Shown here one piece after another: positions 27,793 to 36,550 of a stretch of DNA of 64,000 nucleotides. The stretch is from an uncultured Roseburia sp. (GTDB lineage: Bacteria > Bacillota > Clostridia > Lachnospirales > Lachnospiraceae): positions 1 to 64,000 of the forward strand of contig CANPGM010000003.1 in assembly GCA_947573605.1 (NCBI GenBank), read 5' to 3'. The notes below the pieces were generated by a model. That model did not search any database, was not told the origin of the DNA, and saw nothing but the letters and a program-made list of their open reading frames with translations. The first letter of the stretch is position 1, and each line of letters starts with the position of its first letter. The position numbers and the translations under genes were made by a program.

Positions 27793-28899
27793 ATGCAGAT
27801 TGCATGGGTATGCGACACGGCTTATCAGATATTAAATTGTATCATTTATACACGATCAAACGGGAAAGATACCGTTGATTTATATATTGGGCATCAGTTT
27901 GTAAATTCGGAAGAGATTGAGAAAAAATTAAGGGAGACAGGTTTCTTTCGAAGGATTGTTCCCTACAGACCGCTGAAAAATGAACGCGGCGTAGCAGGCA
28001 CGATTAAAAAGATGTACGGAATCGTTTCACCGCGGTACCGTTTGGGAAGAATGCTGATCCATTCGGATGATCTGCAGCGGATTCCAAACAGGTATGATGC
28101 GGTTTTTATAAGTGTTCCGGCATATTTTCAAATTTCACTGGCCTTTTTTTCAAAAGCGCAGCGGATTTGTTATTTTGATGACGGGATGGGAAGTTATTTT
28201 GGAGATGTCTCGAATCCGCAGAAAAAGACAAGGATAATGTATGCTTTCCTTGGCCATAATTTAAAAAAACTAAAGCCGGATGCGCTGTATCTCAATCAGC
28301 CGGATTTTTGTCAGAGCAAAATGGATTGTCCCAGATTTCCGCTGCCGGAGTTAAACAGAGACGATTCGGATGCAATGGAGCTTCTCTCCAAAATTTTTAA
28401 TTATAAAAGAGACGGTTACTATACAAAATACCGTTTCATTTACCTGACGCAGCCGAACGACGACGGCCTGGAGAAGGTGGAACAGGTGGATGAAAAGATA
28501 ATCCGCCTGCTTGCGGAATACGGTAAAGATGTGCTTCTCAGACCGCATCCGCGTCAAAAACAGGTGAATGCGGGAGGGCTTTTGGAGGATCGTCACCGCG
28601 ATATGTGGGAGCTGATCTGTGCCGATCAGATTCGGGACGACCATGTTTTAATCGCGGCTTTTTCTACATCCCAGATTATTCCGAAGTTATTCTATAACAA
28701 AGAGCCGTATATTATTTTCTTATACAATCTGTATCCTATGCTGGTGAAACCGGAGAATCGAATCGAGATGCTGAATTTAACGGAAACCATTAAACATCAT
28801 TACCGGAAGCCGGAAAAGGTGTTTGCGCCGGATACGTTTGAAGCGCTTGCGTCCTGTATGCGCAGGATTGCGGGCGGCGGGAGGAAAAATGAGTCATAA
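27793..28899 (+). CDS. GT52-like putative nonulosonate (sialyl-type) transferase
   Basis: This 368-aa protein begins with WVCDTAYQILNCIIY, much like the start of family 52 (CMP-sialic acid-dependent) and related transferases. A central CYFDDGMGSY lies where those enzymes have the catalytic aspartate. LLRPHPRQK gives the R-x-HP motif that binds the CMP-sugar phosphate, and AAFSTSQIIPKLFYNKEP gives the serine motif. The same operon makes CMP-pseudaminic acid, so this is the most likely enzyme to add it. The family assignment is by motif pattern only. Confidence 0.65.
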   Translation: MQIAWVCDTAYQILNCIIYTRSNGKDTVDLYIGHQFVNSEEIEKKLRETGFFRRIVPYRPLKNERGVAGTIKKMYGIVSPRYRLGRMLIHSDDLQRIPNRYDAVFISVPAYFQISLAFFSKAQRICYFDDGMGSYFGDVSNPQKKTRIMYAFLGHNLKKLKPDALYLNQPDFCQSKMDCPRFPLPELNRDDSDAMELLSKIFNYKRDGYYTKYRFIYLTQPNDDGLEKVEQVDEKIIRLLAEYGKDVLLRPHPRQKQVNAGGLLEDRHRDMWELICADQIRDDHVLIAAFSTSQIIPKLFYNKEPYIIFLYNLYPMLVKPENRIEMLNLTETIKHHYRKPEKVFAPDTFEALASCMRRIAGGGRKNES

Positions 28900-30301
28900 C
28901 AGTAAGGCGTTAAAATCGGGCGTCTGGTATACCGCTTCTAATTTTCTGATAAAAAGTCTGGCATTTATTACGACGCCGATTTTTACGAGAATGCTGTCGC
29001 AGGAGCAGTTTGGAGCGTTTAATAATTACGCTTCCTGGCAAAGTATACTTACCGTGTTCGTAACGCTGAATTTAAGCGCAACGCTAATCAGCGCCCGATA
29101 TGATTTTGAAAAAGATTTAAACAGATATAACTGTTCCATGCTTGCGCTGGGAGCGTGTTCTGTGCTGATATGCGGAGTGATTACAAATGTATTTGGCGCG
29201 TTTTTTTCCGATTTATTCGAATTAAGTCGATCTTACATGAACCTGATGTATCTTTTTTTGCTTTTTAATCCGGCAATCGAGCTTTTTCAGTCAAACGAAA
29301 GGTTTTTTTATAAATATAAGATGTCTGTTCTTATGGCGCTCCTGCTTGCCGTGGGCACGACGGGTCTTTCTGTTTTGCTGATTTTTATCATGCCGGACCG
29401 GCTGCTGGGGCGGACGCTCGGCGCGGTGCTGCCTACGGCGTTCCTGGGCGGGGCGATTATTGTGTTTTATATCATAAAAGGAAAAGGAATAAAACTGTCG
29501 TATTGGAAATATGCGCTGCCGATCTGCCTTCCATATATCCCTCATTTGCTGTCGCTTACGCTGTTAAATGCAATGGATAAAACAATGATTACAAAACTGT
29601 GCGGATCGGAGGATACGGCATTGTACAGTCTGGCGTATACCTGCGGCATGATAGTGGTACTGTTTTTGACTTCTTTAAATACAGCGTTTAATCCGTGGCT
29701 GGCGGAGCATCTGCATTCCGGGGAATATGAGGAAGTGTACCGTTTTTCGAAAAAGTATATTCTGGCGTTTTGCGGGCTGGCGGCAGGCGTTATGCTTTTT
29801 GCGCCGGAAGCGCTCCTTCTGATGGGAGGGGAGTCTTATATGGCGGCAAAATACGTCATGCCGCCGGTTGCCGCCGGTTGCGTCTGCCAGTTTTTATATA
29901 CCATGTTTGTAAACGTGGAACAATACATGAAGAAAACAGTGGGAATGGCTGCCGCCAGTGTGTCCGCGGCGCTTCTTAATTTTGTTCTGAACCTGGTTCT
30001 GATTCCGAAATATGGCTATATTGCCGCAGCTTATACGACCCTTATAAGCTATTTGTGGCTGTTGGCGTTTCATATGTTTTTAGTATACAGAATGAAGCTG
30101 GGAAGAATTTACGACTATAAATTTATATTGGGTGTAATAGGAGTGAATCTGGCTTTTACAGGGATCGTGAATTTTGTTTATACAAATTTTTGGATTAGAG
30201 GCTTGTTGCTTCTTATCTATATAGGGACATTTTTCCTGGTTCTGTTTAAATACAGGAAAATGATTTTTACTTTTATCAAAAGAAGAAAAGTTTCCGAATA
30301 A
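28889..30301 (+). CDS. wzx: Oligosaccharide flippase (Wzx-type)
   Basis: This 470-aa polytopic protein of the MOP superfamily moves lipid-linked repeat units to the outer face of the membrane. About 12-14 hydrophobic segments are spread along the length. The N-terminus KSGVWYTASNFLIKSLAFIT, the TPIFTRMLSQEQFGAFNNYAS-like stretch and the C-terminal NLVLIPKYGYIAAAYTTLIS are typical of this family. ATG 28889 follows GGGAGG and overlaps the end of the GT52-like gene; upstream in-frame codons are not needed. Confidence 0.92.
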   Translation: MSHNSKALKSGVWYTASNFLIKSLAFITTPIFTRMLSQEQFGAFNNYASWQSILTVFVTLNLSATLISARYDFEKDLNRYNCSMLALGACSVLICGVITNVFGAFFSDLFELSRSYMNLMYLFLLFNPAIELFQSNERFFYKYKMSVLMALLLAVGTTGLSVLLIFIMPDRLLGRTLGAVLPTAFLGGAIIVFYIIKGKGIKLSYWKYALPICLPYIPHLLSLTLLNAMDKTMITKLCGSEDTALYSLAYTCGMIVVLFLTSLNTAFNPWLAEHLHSGEYEEVYRFSKKYILAFCGLAAGVMLFAPEALLLMGGESYMAAKYVMPPVAAGCVCQFLYTMFVNVEQYMKKTVGMAAASVSAALLNFVLNLVLIPKYGYIAAAYTTLISYLWLLAFHMFLVYRMKLGRIYDYKFILGVIGVNLAFTGIVNFVYTNFWIRGLLLLIYIGTFFLVLFKYRKMIFTFIKRRKVSE

Positions 30302-30344
30302 TTGCGGAGGCTGATTTGAAAATTAGATATAGAGGAGATTTAGG

Positions 30345-31349
30345 TTGCAAAGTGAGATTAAAAGAAACCATATGGCGGATATTGTGAAGGGAATCTGCAG
30401 TATTTTTGTTGTAACTACCCATTTTGCATGGAGCGATGCAGAGCGTCGTTTTTTCCTGTTTCCGTTTTGGATTGATATGGCGGTTCCTGCTTTTATGATT
30501 ATTTCGGGGTACGCGAACGCGGTATCTTTTGAAAAAAACCGGACGGACAGTCTTAGTAAGGCATATGCGCCGCAGAATATTGCGGATAAATTCATCCGGT
30601 ATACGCGGCCGTTTGCAGCTGTCTATTGTCTGGAAGCGCTGTTAATGATTGCAAAGTACGGGGCGGGACTGGAATCCGGCTGGCTTACAGGCTGGATATC
30701 GGGCGGATTCGGACCGGGCAGTTATTACTTTCCGATACTGGTACAGCTTATCTTTTTGTTTCCGCTGATTTATTTTTTGATTCGCAGGTATGGTCACTTT
30801 GGTCTATTGATCTGCGGCGTGATGAACGGATGTTATGAGGTTTGGCAGTACGGTCTTAATATGAAGGAAAGTTGGTACAGACTGCTTGTTTTTCGCTATC
30901 TTTTGCTGATTGCGTTTGGCTGTTATCTGTATTTAGGCGGAAAAAAGCGAAATCCTGTCATAGCTTTTGGAGGATGTGCAGGGTGTATTTTTATTATTCT
31001 TGTAAAATATGCAGGATATTCTCCTGAAATCCTGCGATACTGGAGCGGAACATCCTTTCTTGCGGCTATGTATATTATGCCGTTAATGGGAAAGCTTCTT
31101 GTATCTCCTGTATGCGCTTCCTTACGGTGCGGATCTTTGGAAAGACTTGGAAGGGCTTCTTATCATATTTTCCTGGTGCAGATGATGTATTACTGTTTTT
31201 TATCAGAACCGATATACAGAATAATAAAGATTCGTGCGGCGGCGCTTGTCGTCGATGTCTGCCTGTGCCTTTTCGGAGGGTATCTGTTTTATCTTGCGGA
31301 GGGCAGATTTACCGCGAACATAAAGACGCAGATTCGAAAATATACATAA
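30345..31349 (+). CDS. Acyltransferase family 3 membrane protein
   Basis: This 334-aa protein with about ten membrane segments belongs to the acyltransferase 3 family, whose members O-acetylate or O-acylate sugars. It begins RNHMADIVKGICSIFVVTTHF, where a histidine in the first helix is usual for the family; the FVVTTHFAW segment provides it. The start is TTG 30345 behind AGGAGA. It probably decorates the polysaccharide made by this operon. Confidence 0.78.
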   Translation: MQSEIKRNHMADIVKGICSIFVVTTHFAWSDAERRFFLFPFWIDMAVPAFMIISGYANAVSFEKNRTDSLSKAYAPQNIADKFIRYTRPFAAVYCLEALLMIAKYGAGLESGWLTGWISGGFGPGSYYFPILVQLIFLFPLIYFLIRRYGHFGLLICGVMNGCYEVWQYGLNMKESWYRLLVFRYLLLIAFGCYLYLGGKKRNPVIAFGGCAGCIFIILVKYAGYSPEILRYWSGTSFLAAMYIMPLMGKLLVSPVCASLRCGSLERLGRASYHIFLVQMMYYCFLSEPIYRIIKIRAAALVVDVCLCLFGGYLFYLAEGRFTANIKTQIRKYT

Positions 31350-31385
31350 AAGATTCTACTTTCATTTTCAAGGGAGGAAATAACA

Positions 31386-32381
31386 ATGTTGAATGACAAA
31401 AGTATTCTTGTAACCGGAGGAACGGGGTCTTTCGGCCATCATTTTGTGGACTATGTGTTAAAGCGTTATCAGCCGAAAAAGATTATTATCTATTCGCGGG
31501 ATGAGTATAAGCAGTTCATTATGGATAATCGGTATAAGGAGCACCGCGAGATCCTGCGCTACTTTATCGGAGACGTCAGAGACGAGGCGCGTCTGCGTAT
31601 GGCGATGAAAGGCGTGGATTATGTCATTCATGCAGCGGCTTTAAAGCAGGTTCCGGCCTGCGAATACAATCCGAACGAAGCGATTAAGACAAATGTGAAC
31701 GGCGCGATGAATGTGATTACCGCATCTCTCGACGCGGGAGTTACAAAGGTAGTTGCTTTATCGACAGATAAGGCGGTCAATCCTATTAATCTGTACGGCG
31801 GGACAAAGCTGGTTTCGGACAAGCTCTTTACTGCTGCCAATTCCTATTCCGGCGCCGGGAATACCCGTTTTGCAGTCGTACGGTATGGCAACGTAGCCGG
31901 AAGCCGCGGTTCGGTCATTCCGTTTTTCCAGAACATTATTGAGAACGGCGGGACCGAACTTCCGATTACGGATTACCGGATGACACGTTTCTGGATCAGT
32001 TTGGAGCAGGGCGTAGAACTGGTGATTAAGGCGCTCTCGGAGGCAAAGGGAGGGGAGACGTTTATTTCCAAAATTCCTTCTTTTAAAGTAAAGGATCTGG
32101 CGCAGGCAATGCTTCCGGGCTGCAAGATGCCGGAGGTCGGCATTCGTGAAGGGGAAAAGCTGCATGAAATCATGGTGACGCGCGAGGATTCCATGCATAC
32201 CTATGAGTACGAAAAGCATTTCATTGTCTACCCGCACTATAACTGGTGGGGAAAACAGGACGTTATTCCGGGCGGAAAACCGGTAGCGCCCGAATTTGAA
32301 TACAGCTCCGGCACGAATACGGAATGGTTAAGCGTAGAAGATATCCAAAGACTGTTAAAAACAGATCTGGATCGGCATTAG
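31386..32381 (+). CDS. pseB: UDP-GlcNAc 4,6-dehydratase (inverting), pseudaminic acid pathway
   Basis: PseB takes UDP-GlcNAc to UDP-2-acetamido-2,6-dideoxy-beta-L-arabino-hex-4-ulose, the first step to pseudaminic acid. The 331-aa short-chain dehydrogenase-like protein has the NADP motif VTGGTGSFG at residues 9-17, STDKAVNP with Thr127, Asp128 and Lys129, and the Tyr137/Lys141 pair in LYGGTK. The soluble single-domain form and the sequence RMTRFWISLEQGVELV distinguish it from membrane-bound FlaA1/CapD homologues. A GGAGG site precedes the ATG. The rest of the pathway follows directly. Confidence 0.95.
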   Translation: MLNDKSILVTGGTGSFGHHFVDYVLKRYQPKKIIIYSRDEYKQFIMDNRYKEHREILRYFIGDVRDEARLRMAMKGVDYVIHAAALKQVPACEYNPNEAIKTNVNGAMNVITASLDAGVTKVVALSTDKAVNPINLYGGTKLVSDKLFTAANSYSGAGNTRFAVVRYGNVAGSRGSVIPFFQNIIENGGTELPITDYRMTRFWISLEQGVELVIKALSEAKGGETFISKIPSFKVKDLAQAMLPGCKMPEVGIREGEKLHEIMVTREDSMHTYEYEKHFIVYPHYNWWGKQDVIPGGKPVAPEFEYSSGTNTEWLSVEDIQRLLKTDLDRH

Positions 32382-32449
32382 AATCCCGGACACATGGTAT
32401 TTTTCGTTCGGATATCAGATTTTGCAAAGCAAAGTCATGGGAGGATTGT

Positions 32450-33649
32450 ATGGAACAATTAGCGATAAAGGGCGGCAGTCCTGTCCGCAATGAGAAAATT
32501 TTTTACGGACATCAGTGGATTGACGAAGAAGATATTAAGGCGGTAAGCCGGGTGCTTTGCAGCGATTACCTGACCTGCGGTCCGGCGGTGAGCGAAATGG
32601 AGCGCGTTTTAGAGGCGTATACGGGGGCAAAACATGCTGTGGCGGTTTCTAACGGAACCGCGGCGCTGCACTGCGCCTGCATTGCGGCGGGAATCGGGCC
32701 GGGCGACGAGGTGATTACTACGCCGCTTACTTTTGCGGCAAGCGCAAACTGCGCGCTTTACTGCGGCGCAAGACCTGTATTTGCGGACGTAGATCCGGAA
32801 ACTTACAATATCGACCCGGAGAGTATTCGTTCGCATATCACAGACAAAACAAAGGCGGTCGTTGCCGTTGATTTTACGGGGCAGGCGGTGAAGCACGAAG
32901 AAATCCGCGCGCTCTGCGACGAGTACGGTCTTGTGTTTATTGAGGACGCCGCGCATGCGATAGGCACAACCTACAAAGGGAGGCAGGTTGGTTCCCTTGC
33001 GGATATGACCTGTTTCAGCTTCCATCCGGTAAAGACCGTGACCGGCGGCGAGGGAGGCGCCATCCTTACCGACAGGGAGGACTTTTATCAGAGACTTGTT
33101 CTTGCACATACACATGGAATTACACATGACGAGAATATGATGGAGGACGGCCCGCATGAAGGACCGTGGTGCTATGAACAGATTTCGCTTGGATTTAATT
33201 ACCGGATTACAGATTTTCAGGCGGCTCTGATTACAAGCCAGATGAAAAAACTCGACCGGTTTGCGGCGCGGCGCAAGGAAATCGTAAAAGCATATAACGA
33301 CGCTTTTTCAGAAGTCCCTGGGATTATTTTACAAAAGGAAATCCCGGAATCGGATACCTGCAGACATCTTTATATCATCCGCCTTGACTTTGAAAAGCTC
33401 TCCTGCACGCGCAGGGAATTTTTTGACGCGATGAGCGCGGAAAACGTGCAGTGTCAGATTCACTATGTCCCGGTTTACTGGTTTCCGTATTACAGACATT
33501 TGGGCTATGAGAAAGGTCTTTGTCCGAATGCGGAGGATGTTTATAAAGGGATTATGAGTATTCCGCTGTATCCAAAGATGAATGATACGGATGTTGCGGA
33601 TGTGATTCATGCGGTAAAAAAAGTGGCGCGCGGATATGAGACTGCGTAA
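32450..33649 (+). CDS. pseC: UDP-4-amino-4,6-dideoxy-N-acetyl-beta-L-altrosamine transaminase
   Basis: PseC transfers an amino group from glutamate to the 4-keto sugar made by PseB. This DegT/DnrJ/EryC1-family PLP enzyme of 399 aa shows NGTAALHCA, TPLTFAASAN, EDAAHAIGT and the PLP lysine near residue 195 in SFHPVKTVTGGEGG. The later GFNYRITDFQAALI and HLYIIRLD blocks are also typical. GGGAGG at 32439-32444 fixes ATG 32450; the longer open frame upstream overlaps pseB and is not supported. Confidence 0.95.
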   Translation: MEQLAIKGGSPVRNEKIFYGHQWIDEEDIKAVSRVLCSDYLTCGPAVSEMERVLEAYTGAKHAVAVSNGTAALHCACIAAGIGPGDEVITTPLTFAASANCALYCGARPVFADVDPETYNIDPESIRSHITDKTKAVVAVDFTGQAVKHEEIRALCDEYGLVFIEDAAHAIGTTYKGRQVGSLADMTCFSFHPVKTVTGGEGGAILTDREDFYQRLVLAHTHGITHDENMMEDGPHEGPWCYEQISLGFNYRITDFQAALITSQMKKLDRFAARRKEIVKAYNDAFSEVPGIILQKEIPESDTCRHLYIIRLDFEKLSCTRREFFDAMSAENVQCQIHYVPVYWFPYYRHLGYEKGLCPNAEDVYKGIMSIPLYPKMNDTDVADVIHAVKKVARGYETA

Positions 33650-33730
33650 GGCAAAAAATGGGCGCAAGCACAGTATGAAGTGAAATTCCAACGCACGCAG
33701 CAAAGCTGCGGAATGGGGGTTAGCAGGAAA

Positions 33731-34435
33731 ATGACGGATAAAAATATTGCGATTATTACGGCGCGCGGCGGCTCTAAACGCATACCCAAAAAGAATATAC
33801 GGAATTTTTGCGGAAAACCGATTATTGCATACAGTATTACGGCTGCAATAGAAAGCGGTATTTTTGAGGAAGTGATGGTTTCTACAGACAGTGAAGAAAT
33901 TGCAGATATTGCGAGAGCCTGCGGCGCATCTGTTCCGTTTATGAGAAGCGAAGAGACGAGCAGCGATTATGCCACGACAAGAGATGTGCTGCTGGAAGTT
34001 TTGAAAAAGTACGAAGAATTGGGCAAGTCGTACGATATTATGGCGTGTCTTTATCCAACGGCTCCGTTTATTACGCCGGAAAAGCTGCAGAAAGCTTTAA
34101 ATGAGATGAAAACGCGCGGCGGATGCGGGGTGATTCCCGTCACACGTTTTTCCTTCCCGCCTCAGAGAGCCTATGTGATAAGAGACGGAGCGCTTGTTTA
34201 CAATCAGCCGGAATTTGCAAACTGCCGCTCACAGGATTTGGAGCCCTTATATCATGACGCGGGTCAGTTTTATTTTTACGACGCGAAGGAATACCTGAAA
34301 CAGAACGGGGAAATAAAAGGCAGCCTTCTTCCGTTTCTTCTTCCGGAAACGGAAGTTCGGGATATCGATAACGAGGAAGACTGGCTGATTGCCGAGCAGA
34401 GCTACCGCGCCATGGTAAAAAGAGCGGGAAAATAA
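33731..34435 (+). CDS. pseF: CMP-pseudaminic acid synthetase (pseudaminate cytidylyltransferase)
   Basis: PseF activates pseudaminic acid with CTP. The 234-aa protein of the acylneuraminate cytidylyltransferase family has AIITARGGSKRIPKKNIR at the N-terminus, GKPIIAYSI, STDSEEIADIA, LYPTAPF and the metal-binding EVRDIDNEEDW motif near the end. GNPs of the NeuA kind are longer; the length and FSFPPQRAY favour PseF. ATG 33731 lies after AGCAGGAAA; an in-frame ATG at 33680 adds an unlikely tail. It sits between pseC and pseI. Confidence 0.93.
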   Translation: MTDKNIAIITARGGSKRIPKKNIRNFCGKPIIAYSITAAIESGIFEEVMVSTDSEEIADIARACGASVPFMRSEETSSDYATTRDVLLEVLKKYEELGKSYDIMACLYPTAPFITPEKLQKALNEMKTRGGCGVIPVTRFSFPPQRAYVIRDGALVYNQPEFANCRSQDLEPLYHDAGQFYFYDAKEYLKQNGEIKGSLLPFLLPETEVRDIDNEEDWLIAEQSYRAMVKRAGK

Positions 34436-34453
34436 GGAAAGCAGGAGAAAGAA

Positions 34454-35494
34454 ATGTTCCATTTATTTGATTCCGTCCGTGCCGGAAAGGTATACATCAT
34501 TGCGGAAATGAGCGCCAACCATGCCGGAAAACTGGAGTATGCGCTGGAGATTGTACGAGGGGCGGCAAAGGCCGGCGCGGATTGTGTGAAAATACAGACG
34601 TATACGGCAGATACGATTACAATTGATTGTGACAGTGAAGCTTTTCAGATTCACGGCGGACTGTGGGACGGATACAAGCTGCATGACTTATACACAGACG
34701 CCGGGACGCCCTGGGAGTGGCAGGAGCGGATAAAACAGGAATGCGAGGCCTGCGGAGTGGATTTTTTATCCACGCCGTTTGACAATACCGCCGTAGACTT
34801 TTTAGAGCATATCGGTTGCGAGGCTTATAAAATCGCAAGCTTTGAACTGGTGGATATTCCCTTAATTGAATATGCCGCTTCAAAGGGAAAGCCGATCATT
34901 ATCTCCTGCGGCATGGGCAGCGCGGAAGAGATCGGGGAGGCGGTAGAAGCCTGCCGCCGTGTGGGAAACGAACATGTTGTACTGCTGAAATGCTGCAGCG
35001 AGTATCCTGCGGCGTGGGCGGATATGCATCTTTCCAATATCCCGGATATGAGAAAACGGTTCGGCGTTCCCGTCGGATTATCCGATCACAGTATGGGGAG
35101 TCTGGGCGCCGTGGCGGCAGCCGTCCTGGGGGCATGCGTAATAGAGAAGCATGTCTGTCTTTCAAGGGAAATCAAAAATCCGGACAGTGAATTCAGTATG
35201 GAAATGCAGGAGTTTGCGCAGATGGTCAAGGATGTAAAAAACGCGGCTCTGGCAAAGGGCGAGGTCCGTTACGGTCCGAATCCGGGGGAGGCGGAGAATT
35301 TAAAATTCCGCCGCAGTCTGTTTGCCGTGGCCGATATGAAAGAGGGAGAAACATTTACGAAAGAGAATATACGCAGCATTCGTCCGGCGCAGGGGCTTTT
35401 ACCGAAGTATTTAAAAGAAATCATTGGGAAGAAGGCGTCGCGTGATATTCGGCGCGGAGAACCGATGTCGGCGGAGATGGTAAGGAGGGATTGA
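34454..35494 (+). CDS. pseI: Pseudaminic acid synthase
   Basis: PseI condenses 2,4-diacetamido-2,4,6-trideoxy-L-altrose with phosphoenolpyruvate. The 346-aa NeuB-family protein has an N-terminal TIM barrel (IIAEMSANHAGKLEYALE, VKIQTYTADTIT, STPFDNTAVDFL, KIASFELVDIPLI, GLSDHSMGS) and a C-terminal SAF antifreeze-like domain from about residue 285 (RRSLFAVADMKEGE, RPAQGLLPKY). The KNPDSEFSME segment is of the PseI rather than the NeuB type. AGGAGAAAG precedes the ATG. The next gene starts one base after its stop codon. Confidence 0.95.
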   Translation: MFHLFDSVRAGKVYIIAEMSANHAGKLEYALEIVRGAAKAGADCVKIQTYTADTITIDCDSEAFQIHGGLWDGYKLHDLYTDAGTPWEWQERIKQECEACGVDFLSTPFDNTAVDFLEHIGCEAYKIASFELVDIPLIEYAASKGKPIIISCGMGSAEEIGEAVEACRRVGNEHVVLLKCCSEYPAAWADMHLSNIPDMRKRFGVPVGLSDHSMGSLGAVAAAVLGACVIEKHVCLSREIKNPDSEFSMEMQEFAQMVKDVKNAALAKGEVRYGPNPGEAENLKFRRSLFAVADMKEGETFTKENIRSIRPAQGLLPKYLKEIIGKKASRDIRRGEPMSAEMVRRD

Positions 35495-35495
35495 T

Positions 35496-36512
35496 ATGGC
35501 GCTTATGAAAGGGCAGAACGCCTGTTTCAGCAAAACGGTGACGGAGTCGGACGTTTATGGGTTTGCCGGTATTACGGGTGATTTTAACAGGGTTCATATA
35601 GACGAAGAGAAAGCAAAAAACGGGACTTTTGGAGAACGGATTGCGCATGGATTTTTAACGGCCGGTTTTATATCCACTGTTTTAGGGATGTACCTTCCCG
35701 GACCAGGGACGATTCTTCTGAATCAGAGTTTAAATTTTAAGCGCCCGGTAAAAATCGGTGATACCATTACGGCAAAAGCAACTGTGATGGAGGTATTGAA
35801 GGAAGACGAAGGAATTTATAAGCTGGAAACGGTTTGTACGAACCAGTTTCAGGAAGTTGTGATAGACGGAGAGGCGGTTGTAAAATATGCAGGCGAGTTG
35901 AGAGCGCAGGATACGGGGCGTACCGATACGTTTTACAGCAGTCAGGAATTAAAATCGCTTGGGTTAAAACGATGCGGCAAGAATGTATTCATCAGCAGGA
36001 ATGCGGTTTTATACCATCCGGAGCAATTGGAGATCGGAAACAATGTCAGAATCGATGATTTTACCACAATAAGCGGAAAGATTGTTTTGGGGGATTATAT
36101 CCATATCGCGCAGTTTTGCGGTCTATACGGAGGAAGCGAAGGAATATTTATGGACGACTTTTCAGGGATCTCTTCTAAAGTTACCATATATGCAACGTCG
36201 AATGACTATTCCGGAAATTCCATGACAAATCCGATGGTTCCTGCGAAATATAAGACAACCGATAAAAGCGAGGCGGTGCGTTTGTGCAGGCATGTTGTTG
36301 TCGGAAGCGGGTCCGTGATTCTGCCGGGCGTTACGATCAAAGAAGGGAGCTCGGTCGGAGCCATGAGCTTGTGCGGGAAAAGTCTGGACGCCTGGGGCGT
36401 TTATGCAGGCGCTCCGGCAAAGAGGCTGAAGGAGCGCAGCAAAAAGCTGCTGCAGCTGGAACGCCGGCTCAGGGACCACGAGGCAGCAGCCGGGGGGGGG
36501 GGGTATAGCTAA
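35496..36512 (+). CDS. MaoC hydratase-like domain fused to a hexapeptide acyltransferase
   Basis: This 338-aa two-domain protein has residues 1 to about 135 as a hot-dog MaoC/(R)-hydratase domain with the active-site pattern ITGDFNRVHIDEEKA (Asp and His present), AHGFLTAGFIS and FKRPVKIGDTI. Residues from about 160 to 315 are a left-handed beta-helix with repeated hexapeptides (VRIDDFTTISGKIVLGD, VVVGSGSVILPGVTIKEGSSVGA, GAPAKRLKERS), typical of sugar N/O-acyltransferases of the WbbJ/PglD kind. The fusion suggests that (R)-3-hydroxyacyl-CoA made by the first domain is handed to the second to acylate the pseudaminic acid precursor. That is inference. The frame ends just after a run of 12 G residues. 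Confidence 0.85.
   Translation: MALMKGQNACFSKTVTESDVYGFAGITGDFNRVHIDEEKAKNGTFGERIAHGFLTAGFISTVLGMYLPGPGTILLNQSLNFKRPVKIGDTITAKATVMEVLKEDEGIYKLETVCTNQFQEVVIDGEAVVKYAGELRAQDTGRTDTFYSSQELKSLGLKRCGKNVFISRNAVLYHPEQLEIGNNVRIDDFTTISGKIVLGDYIHIAQFCGLYGGSEGIFMDDFSGISSKVTIYATSNDYSGNSMTNPMVPAKYKTTDKSEAVRLCRHVVVGSGSVILPGVTIKEGSSVGAMSLCGKSLDAWGVYAGAPAKRLKERSKKLLQLERRLRDHEAAAGGGGYS
36492..36503 (+). repeat. Homopolymer of 12 G residues near the end of the MaoC-acyltransferase gene
   Basis: Twelve consecutive G residues encode the final glycines before Tyr-Ser-stop. With one G fewer, the frame would continue past 36512 and stop at 36568-36570, inside the next gene. With one more it would stop at once. Such tracts slip at high rate, so a phase-variable tail or phase-variable coupling to the next gene is plausible. 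Confidence 0.8.
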
Positions 36513-36550
36513 GATGCAGGCGGCCGCCGGACTCCCGGTATGGAGGCGGC

